Shown one piece after another: positions 54,453-63,504 of a stretch of DNA of 64,000 bases (the stretch's first letter is position 1; every line of letters begins with the position of its first letter). Position numbers and translations under genes: made by a program. The stretch is taken from contig NZ_CP096829.1 in NCBI RefSeq assembly GCF_023272795.1, forward strand, positions 3,038,001 to 3,102,000. The letters are read 5' to 3'. Under the pieces are notes generated by a model, which was given only the letters and a program-made list of their open reading frames with translations, was not told the origin of the DNA and ran no database searches. Origin of the DNA: Flavobacterium humidisoli. GTDB taxonomy: Bacteria; Bacteroidota; Bacteroidia; Flavobacteriales; Flavobacteriaceae.

Positions 54453-54809
54453 TTAGAATGTATATTGGTAAGCCCAATAAATCAAAACAATTTGTAAGGG
54501 CAAACGTACAAATAAAATCCATATTGGTAAACCAAAACCTGCTTTTTTATTTTGAAACATGTACAAATTGGCAGGGAAAACAGCAATCAATAGCATTATA
54601 ATTCCCCAAGCGGCAATAGGCGTTGTAAAAGGCAGGATTAGCAAGATGCCTAGAATAATCTCAGCGGCACCACTTAAAATATTTATTAATTTGGGGTTTT
54701 TAAATGCAGGCGGAATGATCTTTATGTACATTCCAGGTTTTCTAAAATGATTTATCCCAGCAAGAATATAAAGGAAAGCCATTAAATATAAATGCCAAGG
54801 TAAAATCAT
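54453..54809 (-). CDS. DoxX-family membrane protein
   Basis: The 118-residue protein has four membrane segments and the DoxX pattern AGINHFRKPGMYIKIIPPAF and ILSGAAEIILGILLILP. DoxX proteins are small integral membrane proteins associated with quinones or redox chemistry, with the exact role unknown. It lies 26 bp upstream of aqpZ and is probably in the same transcript. Confidence 0.85.
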   Translation of the reverse strand: MILPWHLYLMAFLYILAGINHFRKPGMYIKIIPPAFKNPKLINILSGAAEIILGILLILPFTTPIAAWGIIMLLIAVFPANLYMFQNKKAGFGLPIWILFVRLPLQIVLIYWAYQYTF

Positions 54810-54896
54810 GATATATAATTGTTTATCACGAATTTATAAAAAAATTAACAATTATTGCATTACAAGACTTCTTTTTTTGAAAGTATGTATTTTGGG

Positions 54897-55799
54897 TTAT
54901 TTTTTTGACTTGAAATTTACATTCATAATAATTATGGCTAGAATAATCAATACAATGCCGACCCATTGAGAGAAGATTACTTTTTCGTTTAATAAAACAT
55001 AGGCCATCATCACCGAAACCGGCAGTTCTAGGGCAGAAACAATACTTCCTAGTCCAATTCCAGTTAATGGAAAACCTGCCGTCATTAAAAGCGGTGGAAT
55101 TATTGTACCAAATAATGATAATACAATTCCCCATTTAAGGAAGATTTCCATATTAAAAGCAGTAACCTGTGTTGCAAAAGCAAACGAAAATACAATAACA
55201 GCACCACCCAAAAGCATATAAAGACTTCTTTGAGCAGATGAAATTTCGGTTGCTACACTATTTGCAGTAAACATAGTTGTAGTAAAAGAAGCAGCAGCCA
55301 ACATTCCCCAAAATAAACCTCTCCAGTCTAATTCGATATCATTATTGATAATATTAGTGGCTAAAACAGTTCCGAAAAGCACAATAAGTACTGCAATTAC
55401 TTTTTGTTTTGAAGGCAGTTTTTTTTCTAAAATCATTTCAAGCAAAACACCCATCCAAACGGTTTGCATCAGTAAAACGATTCCGATAGAAACAGGAATA
55501 TATTTTACCGCCAAATAATAAAATAAGCTTGTCATTCCTAAAGAAGTTCCAGCAAGCATTAAATTGAAGATATTTTTACGAGATGCTTTTACGGCAGGCT
55601 TGTTTTTATTTTTAATGCGCTGAAAGAGATTGATTGCAAGAATACCTAGAATTCCGTATATAAACTGTGAGGTCGTTACTTCTGCAGTTGTGTATCCTTC
55701 AGAATAGGCCATTTTTACAAAAGTAGCTAACATTCCGTAAGTAGTTGCTCCCAAAGCAACAAGAAAAACACCCTTTAATACATTATTTTGCGACGTCAT
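54897..55799 (-). CDS. EamA-family (DMT superfamily) transporter
   Basis: The 300-residue protein has ten membrane segments in two EamA repeats (about 10-150 and 155-298), typical of drug/metabolite transporters such as RhaT and YdcZ relatives. The substrate is unknown. It lies 87 bp upstream of the DoxX gene. The frame ends with a basic tail NFKSKK. Confidence 0.88.
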   Translation of the reverse strand: MTSQNNVLKGVFLVALGATTYGMLATFVKMAYSEGYTTAEVTTSQFIYGILGILAINLFQRIKNKNKPAVKASRKNIFNLMLAGTSLGMTSLFYYLAVKYIPVSIGIVLLMQTVWMGVLLEMILEKKLPSKQKVIAVLIVLFGTVLATNIINNDIELDWRGLFWGMLAAASFTTTMFTANSVATEISSAQRSLYMLLGGAVIVFSFAFATQVTAFNMEIFLKWGIVLSLFGTIIPPLLMTAGFPLTGIGLGSIVSALELPVSVMMAYVLLNEKVIFSQWVGIVLIILAIIIMNVNFKSKK

Positions 55800-55955
55800 A
55801 AATTATCTGTTTTTAAAAAATTAAGCCGGCAAAGGTAAGCTATTTTGTTTAGGATTCTCTTGTACTATGTTGAAAATAGTGATTTAATTGTAATGGAATG
55901 GATTTTTAAAAGCTTAAATTAAGAATTCTTTAAAAAATCAAATGACAAAAAATAG

Positions 55956-55988
55956 AAAAGCCATCAAGAATAATTCTGATGGCTTTTT
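55956..55988 (-). terminator. terminator of the cyclophilin-FKBP gene
   Basis: Stem AAAAGCCATCA with complement and T run, 34 bp past the stop of the gene at 56022-57146. Confidence 0.8.
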
Positions 55989-56021
55989 ATATGTATAAAG
56001 AATAAATCTTCTATTTTCTAA

Positions 56022-57146
56022 TTACTTAGGCTGGTTTTGATAAGTTTCAATTTCAAAAATCAAAGTTGCATTTGGAGGAATAACTCCGCCAGCACCTTTT
56101 TCGCCATACGCTAAATTTGAAGGTAAGAAGAAAATCGCTTTTTCTCCGTCTGTCATCATATCAAGAGCTTCAAGAAAACCAGGAATCATTCCTTCTTTTT
56201 TACCAACTGTAAAAGGAAAAGCCTTGTAGCCACCTTGGGCATCTCTATTGGCATCATATTTTCCATATGCTTTTGCGACTGGAGCCATACTGCTGTCAAA
56301 TAAGTTTCCGTCTTCAAAATATCCAGCGTAGTGAAAGTAGATTGTAGAACCTTCAGCACCTTTAACACCAGTACCTTTTTGAGTGATTACATATTTTAAC
56401 CCAGAAGCTGTTGCAGTTGCTTTTGCTTTTAAGTCTTTAAAATAAGCCGCTTTTGCAGTTATTACTTTTTTTGCTTCTTCTTTTTTAGCAGCTTCTTTTT
56501 TTACATCATCACTTAAAACTTTTAAGGCATCAAATTTCTTTGCTGCTGCACCTTTGCGTGTAATAACAATTTTTGTCATTACATCGTCCTGAACAATTTT
56601 ATTTACATTATCCATTCCTGAAACAACATGGCCAAAAATAGTGTGTTTTCCGTTCAACCAAGGAGTATCTTTATGTGTAATGAAAAACTGGCTTCCGTTT
56701 GTTGCTGGGCCAGAATTTGCCATGGCAAGAACACCGCCTTTTTCGAATTTTAAATCGTCTACAAATTCATCTTTAAAAGAATATCCTGGACCTCCAGAAC
56801 CGTTTCCGTCAGGATCACCACCCTGAATCATGAAATCGTTAATTACTCTATGGAATTTTAATCCGTTGTAAAATGGTTTTCCTTTAAGAGATGCTTTAAC
56901 GTTAGGATTTGTACCTTCTGCTAAAGTAATAAAGTTTGCTACTGTAACGGGAGCTTTAACATATTCTAAGGAAAGAACAATGTCTCCTTTTGTAGTAGAT
57001 ATAGTAGCAAAAATCCCATCCCCAGGATTTGACGCAGCAGCTGCTGTAGTTGTAGGTTTTGCTGCTGGTTTTGTAGCAGGTTTTTTAGTTTGAGCTTGTA
57101 TATTTACTATGGCTAAGCAAAATAAAAATAGAAATTTAAATTTCAT
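56022..57146 (-). CDS. exported double peptidyl-prolyl isomerase (cyclophilin + FKBP)
   Basis: The 374-residue protein has a signal peptide (about 1-18, NIQAQ), an Ala/Pro/Thr-rich linker, a cyclophilin domain (about 44-200, FHRVINDFMIQGGDP, GSQFFITH, HTIFGHVV) and a C-terminal FKBP domain (about 260-372, GSTIYFHYAGYFEDG, VIPPNATLIFEIE). It catalyses cis-trans isomerisation of proline bonds in exported proteins. It follows a second gene of identical architecture (30 bp gap). Confidence 0.92.
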   Translation of the reverse strand: MKFKFLFLFCLAIVNIQAQTKKPATKPAAKPTTTAAAASNPGDGIFATISTTKGDIVLSLEYVKAPVTVANFITLAEGTNPNVKASLKGKPFYNGLKFHRVINDFMIQGGDPDGNGSGGPGYSFKDEFVDDLKFEKGGVLAMANSGPATNGSQFFITHKDTPWLNGKHTIFGHVVSGMDNVNKIVQDDVMTKIVITRKGAAAKKFDALKVLSDDVKKEAAKKEEAKKVITAKAAYFKDLKAKATATASGLKYVITQKGTGVKGAEGSTIYFHYAGYFEDGNLFDSSMAPVAKAYGKYDANRDAQGGYKAFPFTVGKKEGMIPGFLEALDMMTDGEKAIFFLPSNLAYGEKGAGGVIPPNATLIFEIETYQNQPK

Positions 57147-57176
57147 TGCTTTTAAAATTTTAAGTCTTTAATTCAA

Positions 57177-58253
57177 TTACTGTTTGTCTGAAATCTGGAT
57201 TTCGAAAATAATATTAGCGTTTGGCGGAATTACACCTCCAGCGCCAGTTGCTCCGTAAGCTAAGTGCGATGGAATGAAAAGAACTGCTTTGTCACCATAA
57301 GACAATTGCTCAACACCTTCAATAAACCCTGGAATTAAGCCATCTTTACGGCCTGCTTTAAATTCAATTGGTTTGTAAGCTTGTGCTTGTGCTCTTGCAG
57401 GATCAAATTTCCCGAATTCTTTTGCAACTTCTTCAATGCTAGTGTCAAATAAAGTTCCGTTTTCAAGGAAACCAGCGTAGTGAATGTAAATTTGACTTCC
57501 AATAGCAGGTTTCTTGCCACTTCCTTTTTCTGTAATTACATATTCTAAACCGCTTGTAGTTTTAGTTGCTTTTGGCTTTAGAGTAGCATAATAATCTACT
57601 TTTTCTTTTTGAGCTCCAGCGTATTTTTGTTGTTCTTTTGCAATGTCAGCAAAATAATCGTGGAATACTTTTACAGCATCGAATTTTTTCGCCGCTTCAC
57701 CATTTCTAATAATAGTTACAGCAACGATATTGTCTCCTTGAACAACTTTGTTTACTACCTCTTGATCTTTTGCACTTACAACATGACCAAAAATAGTGTG
57801 TAGGTTGTCTAACCAAGGAGTTTCTACGTGAGTAATAAAAAACTGGCTGCTGTTTGTTCCAGGCCCGTTATTTGCCATCGCTAAAACTCCAGCTTTGTCA
57901 AATTTTAAATCTGAGAATTCATCTTTAAATTTATATCCAGTATCTCCAGAACCAGTTCCTAATGGATCACCACTTTGAATCATGAAACTTTCAATTACTC
58001 GGTGGAATTTTAAACCGTCAAAGAAAGGTTTCTTTTTTAATTGCTCGTGCGTTACAAACTCGTTTTTACCTTCAGCTAAAGTCACAAAGTTAGCCACTGT
58101 AATTGGTGCTTTTTTGTAATCAAGCTCTACAATGATGTGACCTTTGTTTGTTTCTATATCGGCATATAAACCATCAGGAAGATTACTGTGGTCATCTTTA
58201 CAAGAATAAAATGAGCCTACGGCTATTAGTAATAATAAAATACTCTTTTTCAT
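57177..58253 (-). CDS. lipoprotein double peptidyl-prolyl isomerase (cyclophilin + FKBP)
   Basis: This 358-residue paralogue has a lipobox (FYSC, Cys18) in place of a plain signal, then a cyclophilin domain (about 30-195, FHRVIESFMIQSGDP, SSQFFITH) and an FKBP domain (about 248-356, GSQIYIHYAGFLENG, VIPPNANIIFEI). It lies 30 bp upstream of the soluble paralogue and 23 bp downstream of gldI, so the three folding catalysts form one operon. Confidence 0.92.
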   Translation of the reverse strand: MKKSILLLLIAVGSFYSCKDDHSNLPDGLYADIETNKGHIIVELDYKKAPITVANFVTLAEGKNEFVTHEQLKKKPFFDGLKFHRVIESFMIQSGDPLGTGSGDTGYKFKDEFSDLKFDKAGVLAMANNGPGTNSSQFFITHVETPWLDNLHTIFGHVVSAKDQEVVNKVVQGDNIVAVTIIRNGEAAKKFDAVKVFHDYFADIAKEQQKYAGAQKEKVDYYATLKPKATKTTSGLEYVITEKGSGKKPAIGSQIYIHYAGFLENGTLFDTSIEEVAKEFGKFDPARAQAQAYKPIEFKAGRKDGLIPGFIEGVEQLSYGDKAVLFIPSHLAYGATGAGGVIPPNANIIFEIQISDKQ

Positions 58254-58276
58254 TTTAAGATGTTGTTTTTATTGAG

Positions 58277-58927
58277 TTAATGTAATGTGTCTTTTTTAGC
58301 TGGCGCAGCAGGTTTTGCAACTACAGGTTTTGGCGCTACGGCTGATGGTTGAGCAGCTGTTTTTACTGTTGGTGCCGCAGGATCTGGAACAAAATTTCTA
58401 AGCGTTACTGTAACGATTAGAGATTCGTTTGTACCAATTTTTTTATTATCTCCGTGATACCCGTAAGCCATATGTGATGGAAATAAAAACGTAACAGTTT
58501 CGTTTTTATGCATTCTTTTTATTCCGTCACGAAGCCCCATCATAATGTCTTGTTTATCTACATAGTAAGTTTGAGGGCCAAGATCAGATTCAGAATAAAT
58601 GACATTGCCTTTTATGTCTTTTACTTCCATATTAAAGTAAGCAATATCGCCTTTTCTTGGAGCTACAGTTTCATTTGTATTTCTTTCGTCATAATAAAAC
58701 CAATAGCCTTTTGGAGTAGCATAATATTTTACTTTCGGATTGCTTTTAATTATTTTCTTAATGACATCTTCTTCATTTGCCACTAATTTTTTATTTCGGT
58801 CAGCCGATTTTTTCATGAATGTTCCCGAAGCTCTAGAAATGGGTCTTCTGGCTTCTTCATGATGCTTACAGCTGCTTAATAAAACCGTAAAAAGCAAAGT
58901 GTAAATGCTAAGTTTTAGGTAATTCAT
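58277..58927 (-). CDS. gldI: gliding motility lipoprotein GldI (FKBP-type prolyl isomerase)
   Basis: The 216-residue lipoprotein (LLSSC, Cys20) has an FKBP domain (about 88-185, GDIAYFNMEVKD, MMGLRDGIKRMHKNETVTFLFPSHMAYG, NESLIVTVTLRNF) and an Ala/Pro-rich tail. It matches GldI, required for gliding and type IX secretion in F. johnsoniae. It leads an operon with two more isomerases and follows the DHH phosphoesterase by 8 bp. Confidence 0.88.
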   Translation of the reverse strand: MNYLKLSIYTLLFTVLLSSCKHHEEARRPISRASGTFMKKSADRNKKLVANEEDVIKKIIKSNPKVKYYATPKGYWFYYDERNTNETVAPRKGDIAYFNMEVKDIKGNVIYSESDLGPQTYYVDKQDIMMGLRDGIKRMHKNETVTFLFPSHMAYGYHGDNKKIGTNESLIVTVTLRNFVPDPAAPTVKTAAQPSAVAPKPVVAKPAAPAKKDTLH

Positions 58928-58935
58928 GATTTGGA

Positions 58936-59940
58936 TTATAATTTTAGTTTTTTTACTAAATCTTCAAATTTATTAACTGTTTCTTGCATCGAAACTTCAG
59001 ATCTTCCTCCAGCTGCATTGCTATGTCCGCCACCGTTGAAATGATCTCGAGCAAACTGATTTACATCAAAACCTCCTTGCGAACGGAATGAAATCTTGAT
59101 AATGCCTTCGTCTTTATTTTCGATAAAAATAGCAGTAAAAACAATATCTTTTATACTTAAGCCATAATTAACAATTCCTTCGGTATCACCTTTAACATAA
59201 TTAAAAGAATCTAGCTCTTCTTGTGTTAACGTCGTATAGGATGTTTTATGATTTTCAAGGATCTTCATGTTCTGCAAAGCACGTCCTAATAATTGTAATC
59301 TGCTGAAAGAACTATTGTCAAAAAGCAATACAGGAATCTGTGTATTTTCAACTCCTAAATCAATTAATTCTGCAATAATTCTATGTGTATTTCCTGTTGT
59401 ACCAGGAAAACGGAAAGAACCAGAATCGGTTAAAATACCTGTGTAGATGCAAGTTGCAATGGTTTTATCAATATCTTCTTTTTTGTTTAAGAAAGTGATA
59501 AAGTTATAAACCATTTCGCAAGTTGATCCGTATGAAGTATCTGAATAGGTATAGGTAGCATAATCATCAGGCTTTTGATGATGATCGATCATAATGAAAG
59601 TAGCTTTCAGCTTCGCTAAAGTATGCTCCATTTCGCCTGTACGGTGAAAAGCATTAAAATCAAGTGTGAAAATGATTTCAGCTTCTTCTAAAATTTGTGT
59701 ACAGATTTCGGTTTCTTTTTCGAATATTTTTACGGTTTCAGATCCTGGAAGCCAAGCTAAAAAATTAGGAAAATCATTCGGAGCAATTACTGTTGCCTGA
59801 TGATTGTTTTTAATTAAAAAATGGTATAAACCTAACGTTGATCCCATTGCATCGCCATCTGGTCCTCTGTGCGGAATGATGACAATTTTCTTTGGGGTGG
59901 CGAGTAATAATTGAATCGCTTGAATATCTTGTATTTTCAT
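58936..59940 (-). CDS. nrnA: DHH-family bifunctional oligoribonuclease/PAP phosphatase
   Basis: The 334-residue cytoplasmic enzyme degrades short oligoribonucleotides and phosphoadenosine phosphate. Metal motifs are visible: PHRGPDGDAMGS (His24, Asp28, Asp30), TLDFNAFHR, IDHHQKPDD and the DHHA1-domain GGGHSNAAGG. The length is typical. It is the first gene before gldI (8-bp gap), a placement also known from other Flavobacteria as I recall. Confidence 0.9.
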   Translation of the reverse strand: MKIQDIQAIQLLLATPKKIVIIPHRGPDGDAMGSTLGLYHFLIKNNHQATVIAPNDFPNFLAWLPGSETVKIFEKETEICTQILEEAEIIFTLDFNAFHRTGEMEHTLAKLKATFIMIDHHQKPDDYATYTYSDTSYGSTCEMVYNFITFLNKKEDIDKTIATCIYTGILTDSGSFRFPGTTGNTHRIIAELIDLGVENTQIPVLLFDNSSFSRLQLLGRALQNMKILENHKTSYTTLTQEELDSFNYVKGDTEGIVNYGLSIKDIVFTAIFIENKDEGIIKISFRSQGGFDVNQFARDHFNGGGHSNAAGGRSEVSMQETVNKFEDLVKKLKL

Positions 59941-60070
59941 AGTGTGCGAATTTACATTTTTTTAATGTAATGCTGAAAATAATTTTAGTAGACAGACGGA
60001 GTAGTTAGTAGTCCGTTTTTACTGTTCAGTTGCAGTTCTCAGTTTTTATCCCTATTTGAAATTTGAGATT

Positions 60071-61315
60071 TTAAAAATTGGAATTTAATCTCTGATACAA
60101 TTTGTATTTCGCACCTTTAACAATCTGTGATTTGTAAATTCCGACAGAACCAGAAGAAAAATAAGCAATTGTACAGGCAATTGCGATGAATATTCCAGGA
60201 TCAATTCCGAATAACTCCATTCCCATAATCGTACAAGCAATAGGAGTGTGGGTTGCGCCCGAGAAAACAGCAACAAATCCGATTCCTGCTAAAAGTGCAA
60301 TTGGCATTGGAATTACGGTCGATAAAGCGCTTCCTAAAGTCGCACCGACAAAAAATAGCGGCGTTACTTCGCCACCTTTAAAACCTGCTCCTAAAGTAAA
60401 TCCTGTAAACAATATTTTAAGTAGAAAATCATACCATTGGTTTGGATTCGAAAAGGAATCGACAATTACAGGAACTCCTAATCCAGAGAATTTTGTAAAT
60501 CCGAAACCGGCAATGGCAATAGCCAAAACCACACCTCCAATTACAGGACGAAGCGGAGGATATTTAATGTTTTTTGAAAAAAGGGAACTCCAGAAATGAG
60601 TACTTCTAGAAAATAATAGAGCAGCAAATCCTGATAAAATTCCAACAATTAGAGTGAAAATAATATTGTTTAAACTAAGTTCTGGAACAACTGGAATGCT
60701 GTAATGTGTATGTTTTATTTTCCAAAATTCTACTGTAAAATAAGCTGCGTAAGCCACTAAAAAAGAAAGTAAAATGCTTTTAAAATTAATTTTACTGAAG
60801 TATAAAACTTCTAAAGCAAAAATAGCTCCCGCAAGAGGAGTTCCAAAAACAGAAGCAAAACCCGCGCTGATTCCGAGAATAATCAGAATCTTGCGTTCTG
60901 AATTATCAAGTTTGAAGAATTTTGTAAATTGGTCGGCAATTGCGCCTCCCATTTGCACTGCGGTTCCTTCTCGTCCTGCAGATCCTCCAAATAAATGTGT
61001 CAATAGTGTTCCTAAAAGTACTAAAGGCGCCATTTTAAACGGAATGACTTTTTTGGGATTTTCATATTCTTCCAATAAAAGATTGTTTCCTTTTGCAACA
61101 GATTCTCCCCAATAATAATAACTCAATCCAACCAGAAATCCACCGAAAGGCAAAAACCATATAATCCAGTCATGGTGAATTCTAAATTGTGTCACCCATT
61201 CTAAAGAAACTAAGAAAAATGCAGAAGCAGATCCAGAAAGTATGCCAATTAAGGCACAGATAAGAACCCATTTAGGAAGAGATAATAGGAATTGTTTTGG
61301 TGATTGAGGAGTCAT
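60071..61315 (-). CDS. CLC-type antiporter, fluoride/proton (CLC-F) clade candidate
   Basis: The 414-residue protein has about ten membrane segments and CLC family motifs. At residues 76-80 it reads GNNLL where chloride CLCs have GSGIP, and at 114-118 GREGT where they have GREGP; the late GFKGGEVTPLFFVGA motif also fits. These changes are the published hallmarks of the CLC-F fluoride/proton exchangers, so the usual 'chloride channel' label is probably wrong. No fluoride riboswitch is visible upstream. Confidence 0.75.
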   Translation of the reverse strand: MTPQSPKQFLLSLPKWVLICALIGILSGSASAFFLVSLEWVTQFRIHHDWIIWFLPFGGFLVGLSYYYWGESVAKGNNLLLEEYENPKKVIPFKMAPLVLLGTLLTHLFGGSAGREGTAVQMGGAIADQFTKFFKLDNSERKILIILGISAGFASVFGTPLAGAIFALEVLYFSKINFKSILLSFLVAYAAYFTVEFWKIKHTHYSIPVVPELSLNNIIFTLIVGILSGFAALLFSRSTHFWSSLFSKNIKYPPLRPVIGGVVLAIAIAGFGFTKFSGLGVPVIVDSFSNPNQWYDFLLKILFTGFTLGAGFKGGEVTPLFFVGATLGSALSTVIPMPIALLAGIGFVAVFSGATHTPIACTIMGMELFGIDPGIFIAIACTIAYFSSGSVGIYKSQIVKGAKYKLYQRLNSNF

Positions 61316-61332
61316 TCAAATAATAAAAATAT

Positions 61333-61447
61333 TTTAGCCACGAATTTCGCCAATTTTCACGAATTAAAAGGGAAATAATCATTTTTAATCCATTTAATCT
61401 GTGGCATAAAAAAATAATTAGCGCAATTAGTGTAATTCGTGGCTATA
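61333..61447. repeat. intergenic inverted repeat of the 'CCACGAATT' family
   Basis: Arms near 61333-61366 and 61417-61447 (TAGCCACGAATTTCGCC and AATTCGTGGCTA) resemble the element at 31902-32050. It fills the gap between the CLC and RidA genes. Confidence 0.6.
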
Positions 61448-61452
61448 AAAAA

Positions 61453-61836
61453 TTACTGAACAACAGCAGTAAATTCTATTTCAACCAAATATTCTGGAGC
61501 AACCAGTTTACTGATTTCATAAAATCCTGTTGTTGGTTTTATATCTTTAAAGAAAGCAGAATGTGCTCTTGCCACTTCTTCAAAAGTAGAAACATTGGTA
61601 GTGAAAATTCTAGTTCTAATAACATCTTTCATACCCACATTTAAATCTTCTAAAACTTTTTCAACTCGCTCCAGAATGTTATAGGTTTGAGCATAAGCGT
61701 CATCAGCTTTTACTTTTTCACCGTCAACAATGGCTACAGTTCCAGAAACTTCAACAATATTGCCAATTCTTACGGCACGGCAATATCCCATTTTGTCTTC
61801 CCACGGAGATCCAGTTAAGATGTTTTCTCTTTTCAT
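61453..61836 (-). CDS. RidA/YjgF-family enamine deaminase-like protein
   Basis: The 127-residue protein belongs to the RidA family, which hydrolyses reactive imines and enamines released by PLP enzymes. Seen are YCRAVRIGNIVEVSGTVAI, the Arg in DVIRTRIFTTNV and the closing EYLVEIEFTAVV. Its trimeric fold and length are normal. It is a lone gene. Confidence 0.9.
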   Translation of the reverse strand: MKRENILTGSPWEDKMGYCRAVRIGNIVEVSGTVAIVDGEKVKADDAYAQTYNILERVEKVLEDLNVGMKDVIRTRIFTTNVSTFEEVARAHSAFFKDIKPTTGFYEISKLVAPEYLVEIEFTAVVQ

Positions 61837-61933
61837 TTTTTTAGTTTTTTGCGAATTTGTCTGTACATTTTTAAAAGCAAATTCAGGTTAATTAAAGATG
61901 CTGCAATTTAAGAATTATGGTTCTGAAAGGAAT

Positions 61934-61973
61934 TAAAAAAAGCTTGAATCAATTCAGAAATTCAAGCTTTTTT
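61934..61973 (-). terminator. terminator of the cbpA-cbpM operon
   Basis: Stem AAAAAAGCTTGAAT with complement and T run, 14 bp after the cbpM stop. Confidence 0.8.
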
Positions 61974-61986
61974 GTGATATAAATCG

Positions 61987-62292
61987 TTATTCGGTTTCTT
62001 TTTCTTCGTAAAGGCGAAGTTTGTTTTGTATCGTATTTAAATTTTGTTGCAAGGTTTCAATCTTATTTAATAAATGTGCAATTGCATCAATTCCTTCCAG
62101 ATTTATTTTGAGATCATAATGCATTCGAATCATTTTTTCAACTGTTGGCAACTGTTCTGGTTCCAGAAATTCGTCATTTTGTTCCGTAATAATATGAATA
62201 AGCCCATAATTATTAAGCTCGGTTATAAAAGTGTTTTCAATTTCGTGATAGATACAAAACTCTTTGATCTGTATTAAGTTTTTATTTTTCAT
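61987..62292 (-). CDS. cbpM: CbpM-like chaperone modulator
   Basis: The 101-residue protein has a MerR-like helix-turn-helix start (IQIKEFCIYHEIENTFI), then a coiled coil (LLNKIETLQQNLNTIQNKL). CbpM proteins bind the J-domain of the CbpA co-chaperone and inhibit its action. It overlaps the end of the cbpA gene by 4 bp (ATGA), so translation is coupled. Confidence 0.82.
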   Translation of the reverse strand: MKNKNLIQIKEFCIYHEIENTFITELNNYGLIHIITEQNDEFLEPEQLPTVEKMIRMHYDLKINLEGIDAIAHLLNKIETLQQNLNTIQNKLRLYEEKETE

Positions 62293-63209
62293 GACTTTCT
62301 TAGTTTTGCTAATTCTTCAAATAACTCTTTTTCTTTCTCCGAAAGTTTTGTTGGAAGTTTGATGGTATAGGTAATGTATAAATCACCAAATTGATTCTCT
62401 TTTTTATAAACAGGAAATCCTTTTCCTTTCAATTTTACTTTTGTCCCAGGCTGAGTTTCTGCTGGGACTTTAATTTTTACTTTTCCATCAAAAGTATTGA
62501 TATACGTTTCTCCGCCTAAAATAGCGGTGTACAAATCAATTGGTGCGTCGGCGTATAAATTATTTCCTTCACGTTTAAAATCGGAATTATTAGAAATTAT
62601 AAAAGTAATGTACAAATCGCCGTTTGGACCCCCGTTTACACCAGGCCCGCCATGATTTGGAATTTTAATGATCTGTCCGTTTTCTACACCGGCAGGAATT
62701 GTAATTCGAATATTTTTTCCGTTTACAGTTAAGTTTTGTTTATGTGTTGTGTAAGCTGCTTTAAGATCCAGTTCTAATTCGGCATTAAAGTCCTGTCCTC
62801 TATATTTAGACTGTGAGCGCGTTCTTCCTCCGCCATACATCGAATTGAAAAAATCGGAGAAATCACTTCCAGAAAAATCTCCGCCTCCGAAACCAGAGAA
62901 ATCGCCTTCAGAATATTGATAACCGCCCTGCTGTCTGTTTTGCTGCTGATTCGGATCGTAGCCTGCTTTTTCAAATTCTTCAGCATGTTTCCAGTCTTTT
63001 CCGTACTTATCGTATTTTTTTCGATTTTCGGGATTGCTTAAAACTTCGTTTGCTTCATTTATTTCTTTGAATTTTTTCTCGGGTTCTTTATCATTCGGAT
63101 TTAAATCTGGATGATATTTCCTAGCCAGTTTTCTATAGGCCTTTTTGATGTCTGCCTCGGTAGCCGATTTTGTAACATCCAATATTTTGTAGTAATCTAT
63201 ATAATCCAT
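62289..63209 (-). CDS. cbpA: DnaJ-family co-chaperone CbpA
   Basis: The 306-residue protein has a J-domain (about 4-68, with HPD at about 33-35 in KYHPDLNP), a Gly/Phe-rich stretch (GFGGGDFSGSDFSDFF) and two C-terminal DnaJ substrate domains (about 140-295), with no zinc-finger region. It feeds substrates to DnaK and can bind DNA in E. coli. Its inhibitor cbpM follows with a 4-bp overlap. Confidence 0.9.
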   Translation of the reverse strand: MDYIDYYKILDVTKSATEADIKKAYRKLARKYHPDLNPNDKEPEKKFKEINEANEVLSNPENRKKYDKYGKDWKHAEEFEKAGYDPNQQQNRQQGGYQYSEGDFSGFGGGDFSGSDFSDFFNSMYGGGRTRSQSKYRGQDFNAELELDLKAAYTTHKQNLTVNGKNIRITIPAGVENGQIIKIPNHGGPGVNGGPNGDLYITFIISNNSDFKREGNNLYADAPIDLYTAILGGETYINTFDGKVKIKVPAETQPGTKVKLKGKGFPVYKKENQFGDLYITYTIKLPTKLSEKEKELFEELAKLRKS

Positions 63210-63414
63210 TTTGCTGTAATTTATAAATGGTAAATAAAGTCTTCAAGGTAAGAATAAGTTGTTAATAATCAAAATATTGAATATGTTTATAAAGGGAGTC
63301 TTTGGAATTTGTAATTTGTAAAATTGGAATTTAGTTTTTTGCGAAGCAAAAAGAGTTTGGCAGGTTTTTTGATTCCAAAAATTAGCTTAATTTAATGTTA
63401 TAAAACTCCTAAAG

Positions 63415-63446
63415 TTGTAGCACCTAACTAAATTATACTATTTTTG
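63415..63446 (+). promoter_or_regulatory. promoter of the right-edge exported protein gene
   Basis: TTG (63415-63417), a 21-bp spacer and TATTTTTG (63439-63446) match the consensus. The remainder of the 295-bp gap after cbpA shows no other feature. Confidence 0.5.
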
Positions 63447-63504
63447 TGATGCTAGACTTTTGGTTTGTATTAATTATAAAAGCCCATTCGACAATACTTT
63501 TTCA

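Noticed and set aside
61316..61452. Fluoride riboswitch before the CLC-F gene
   Set aside because: The gap holds an inverted repeat of the CCACGAATT family and none of the conserved riboswitch core.
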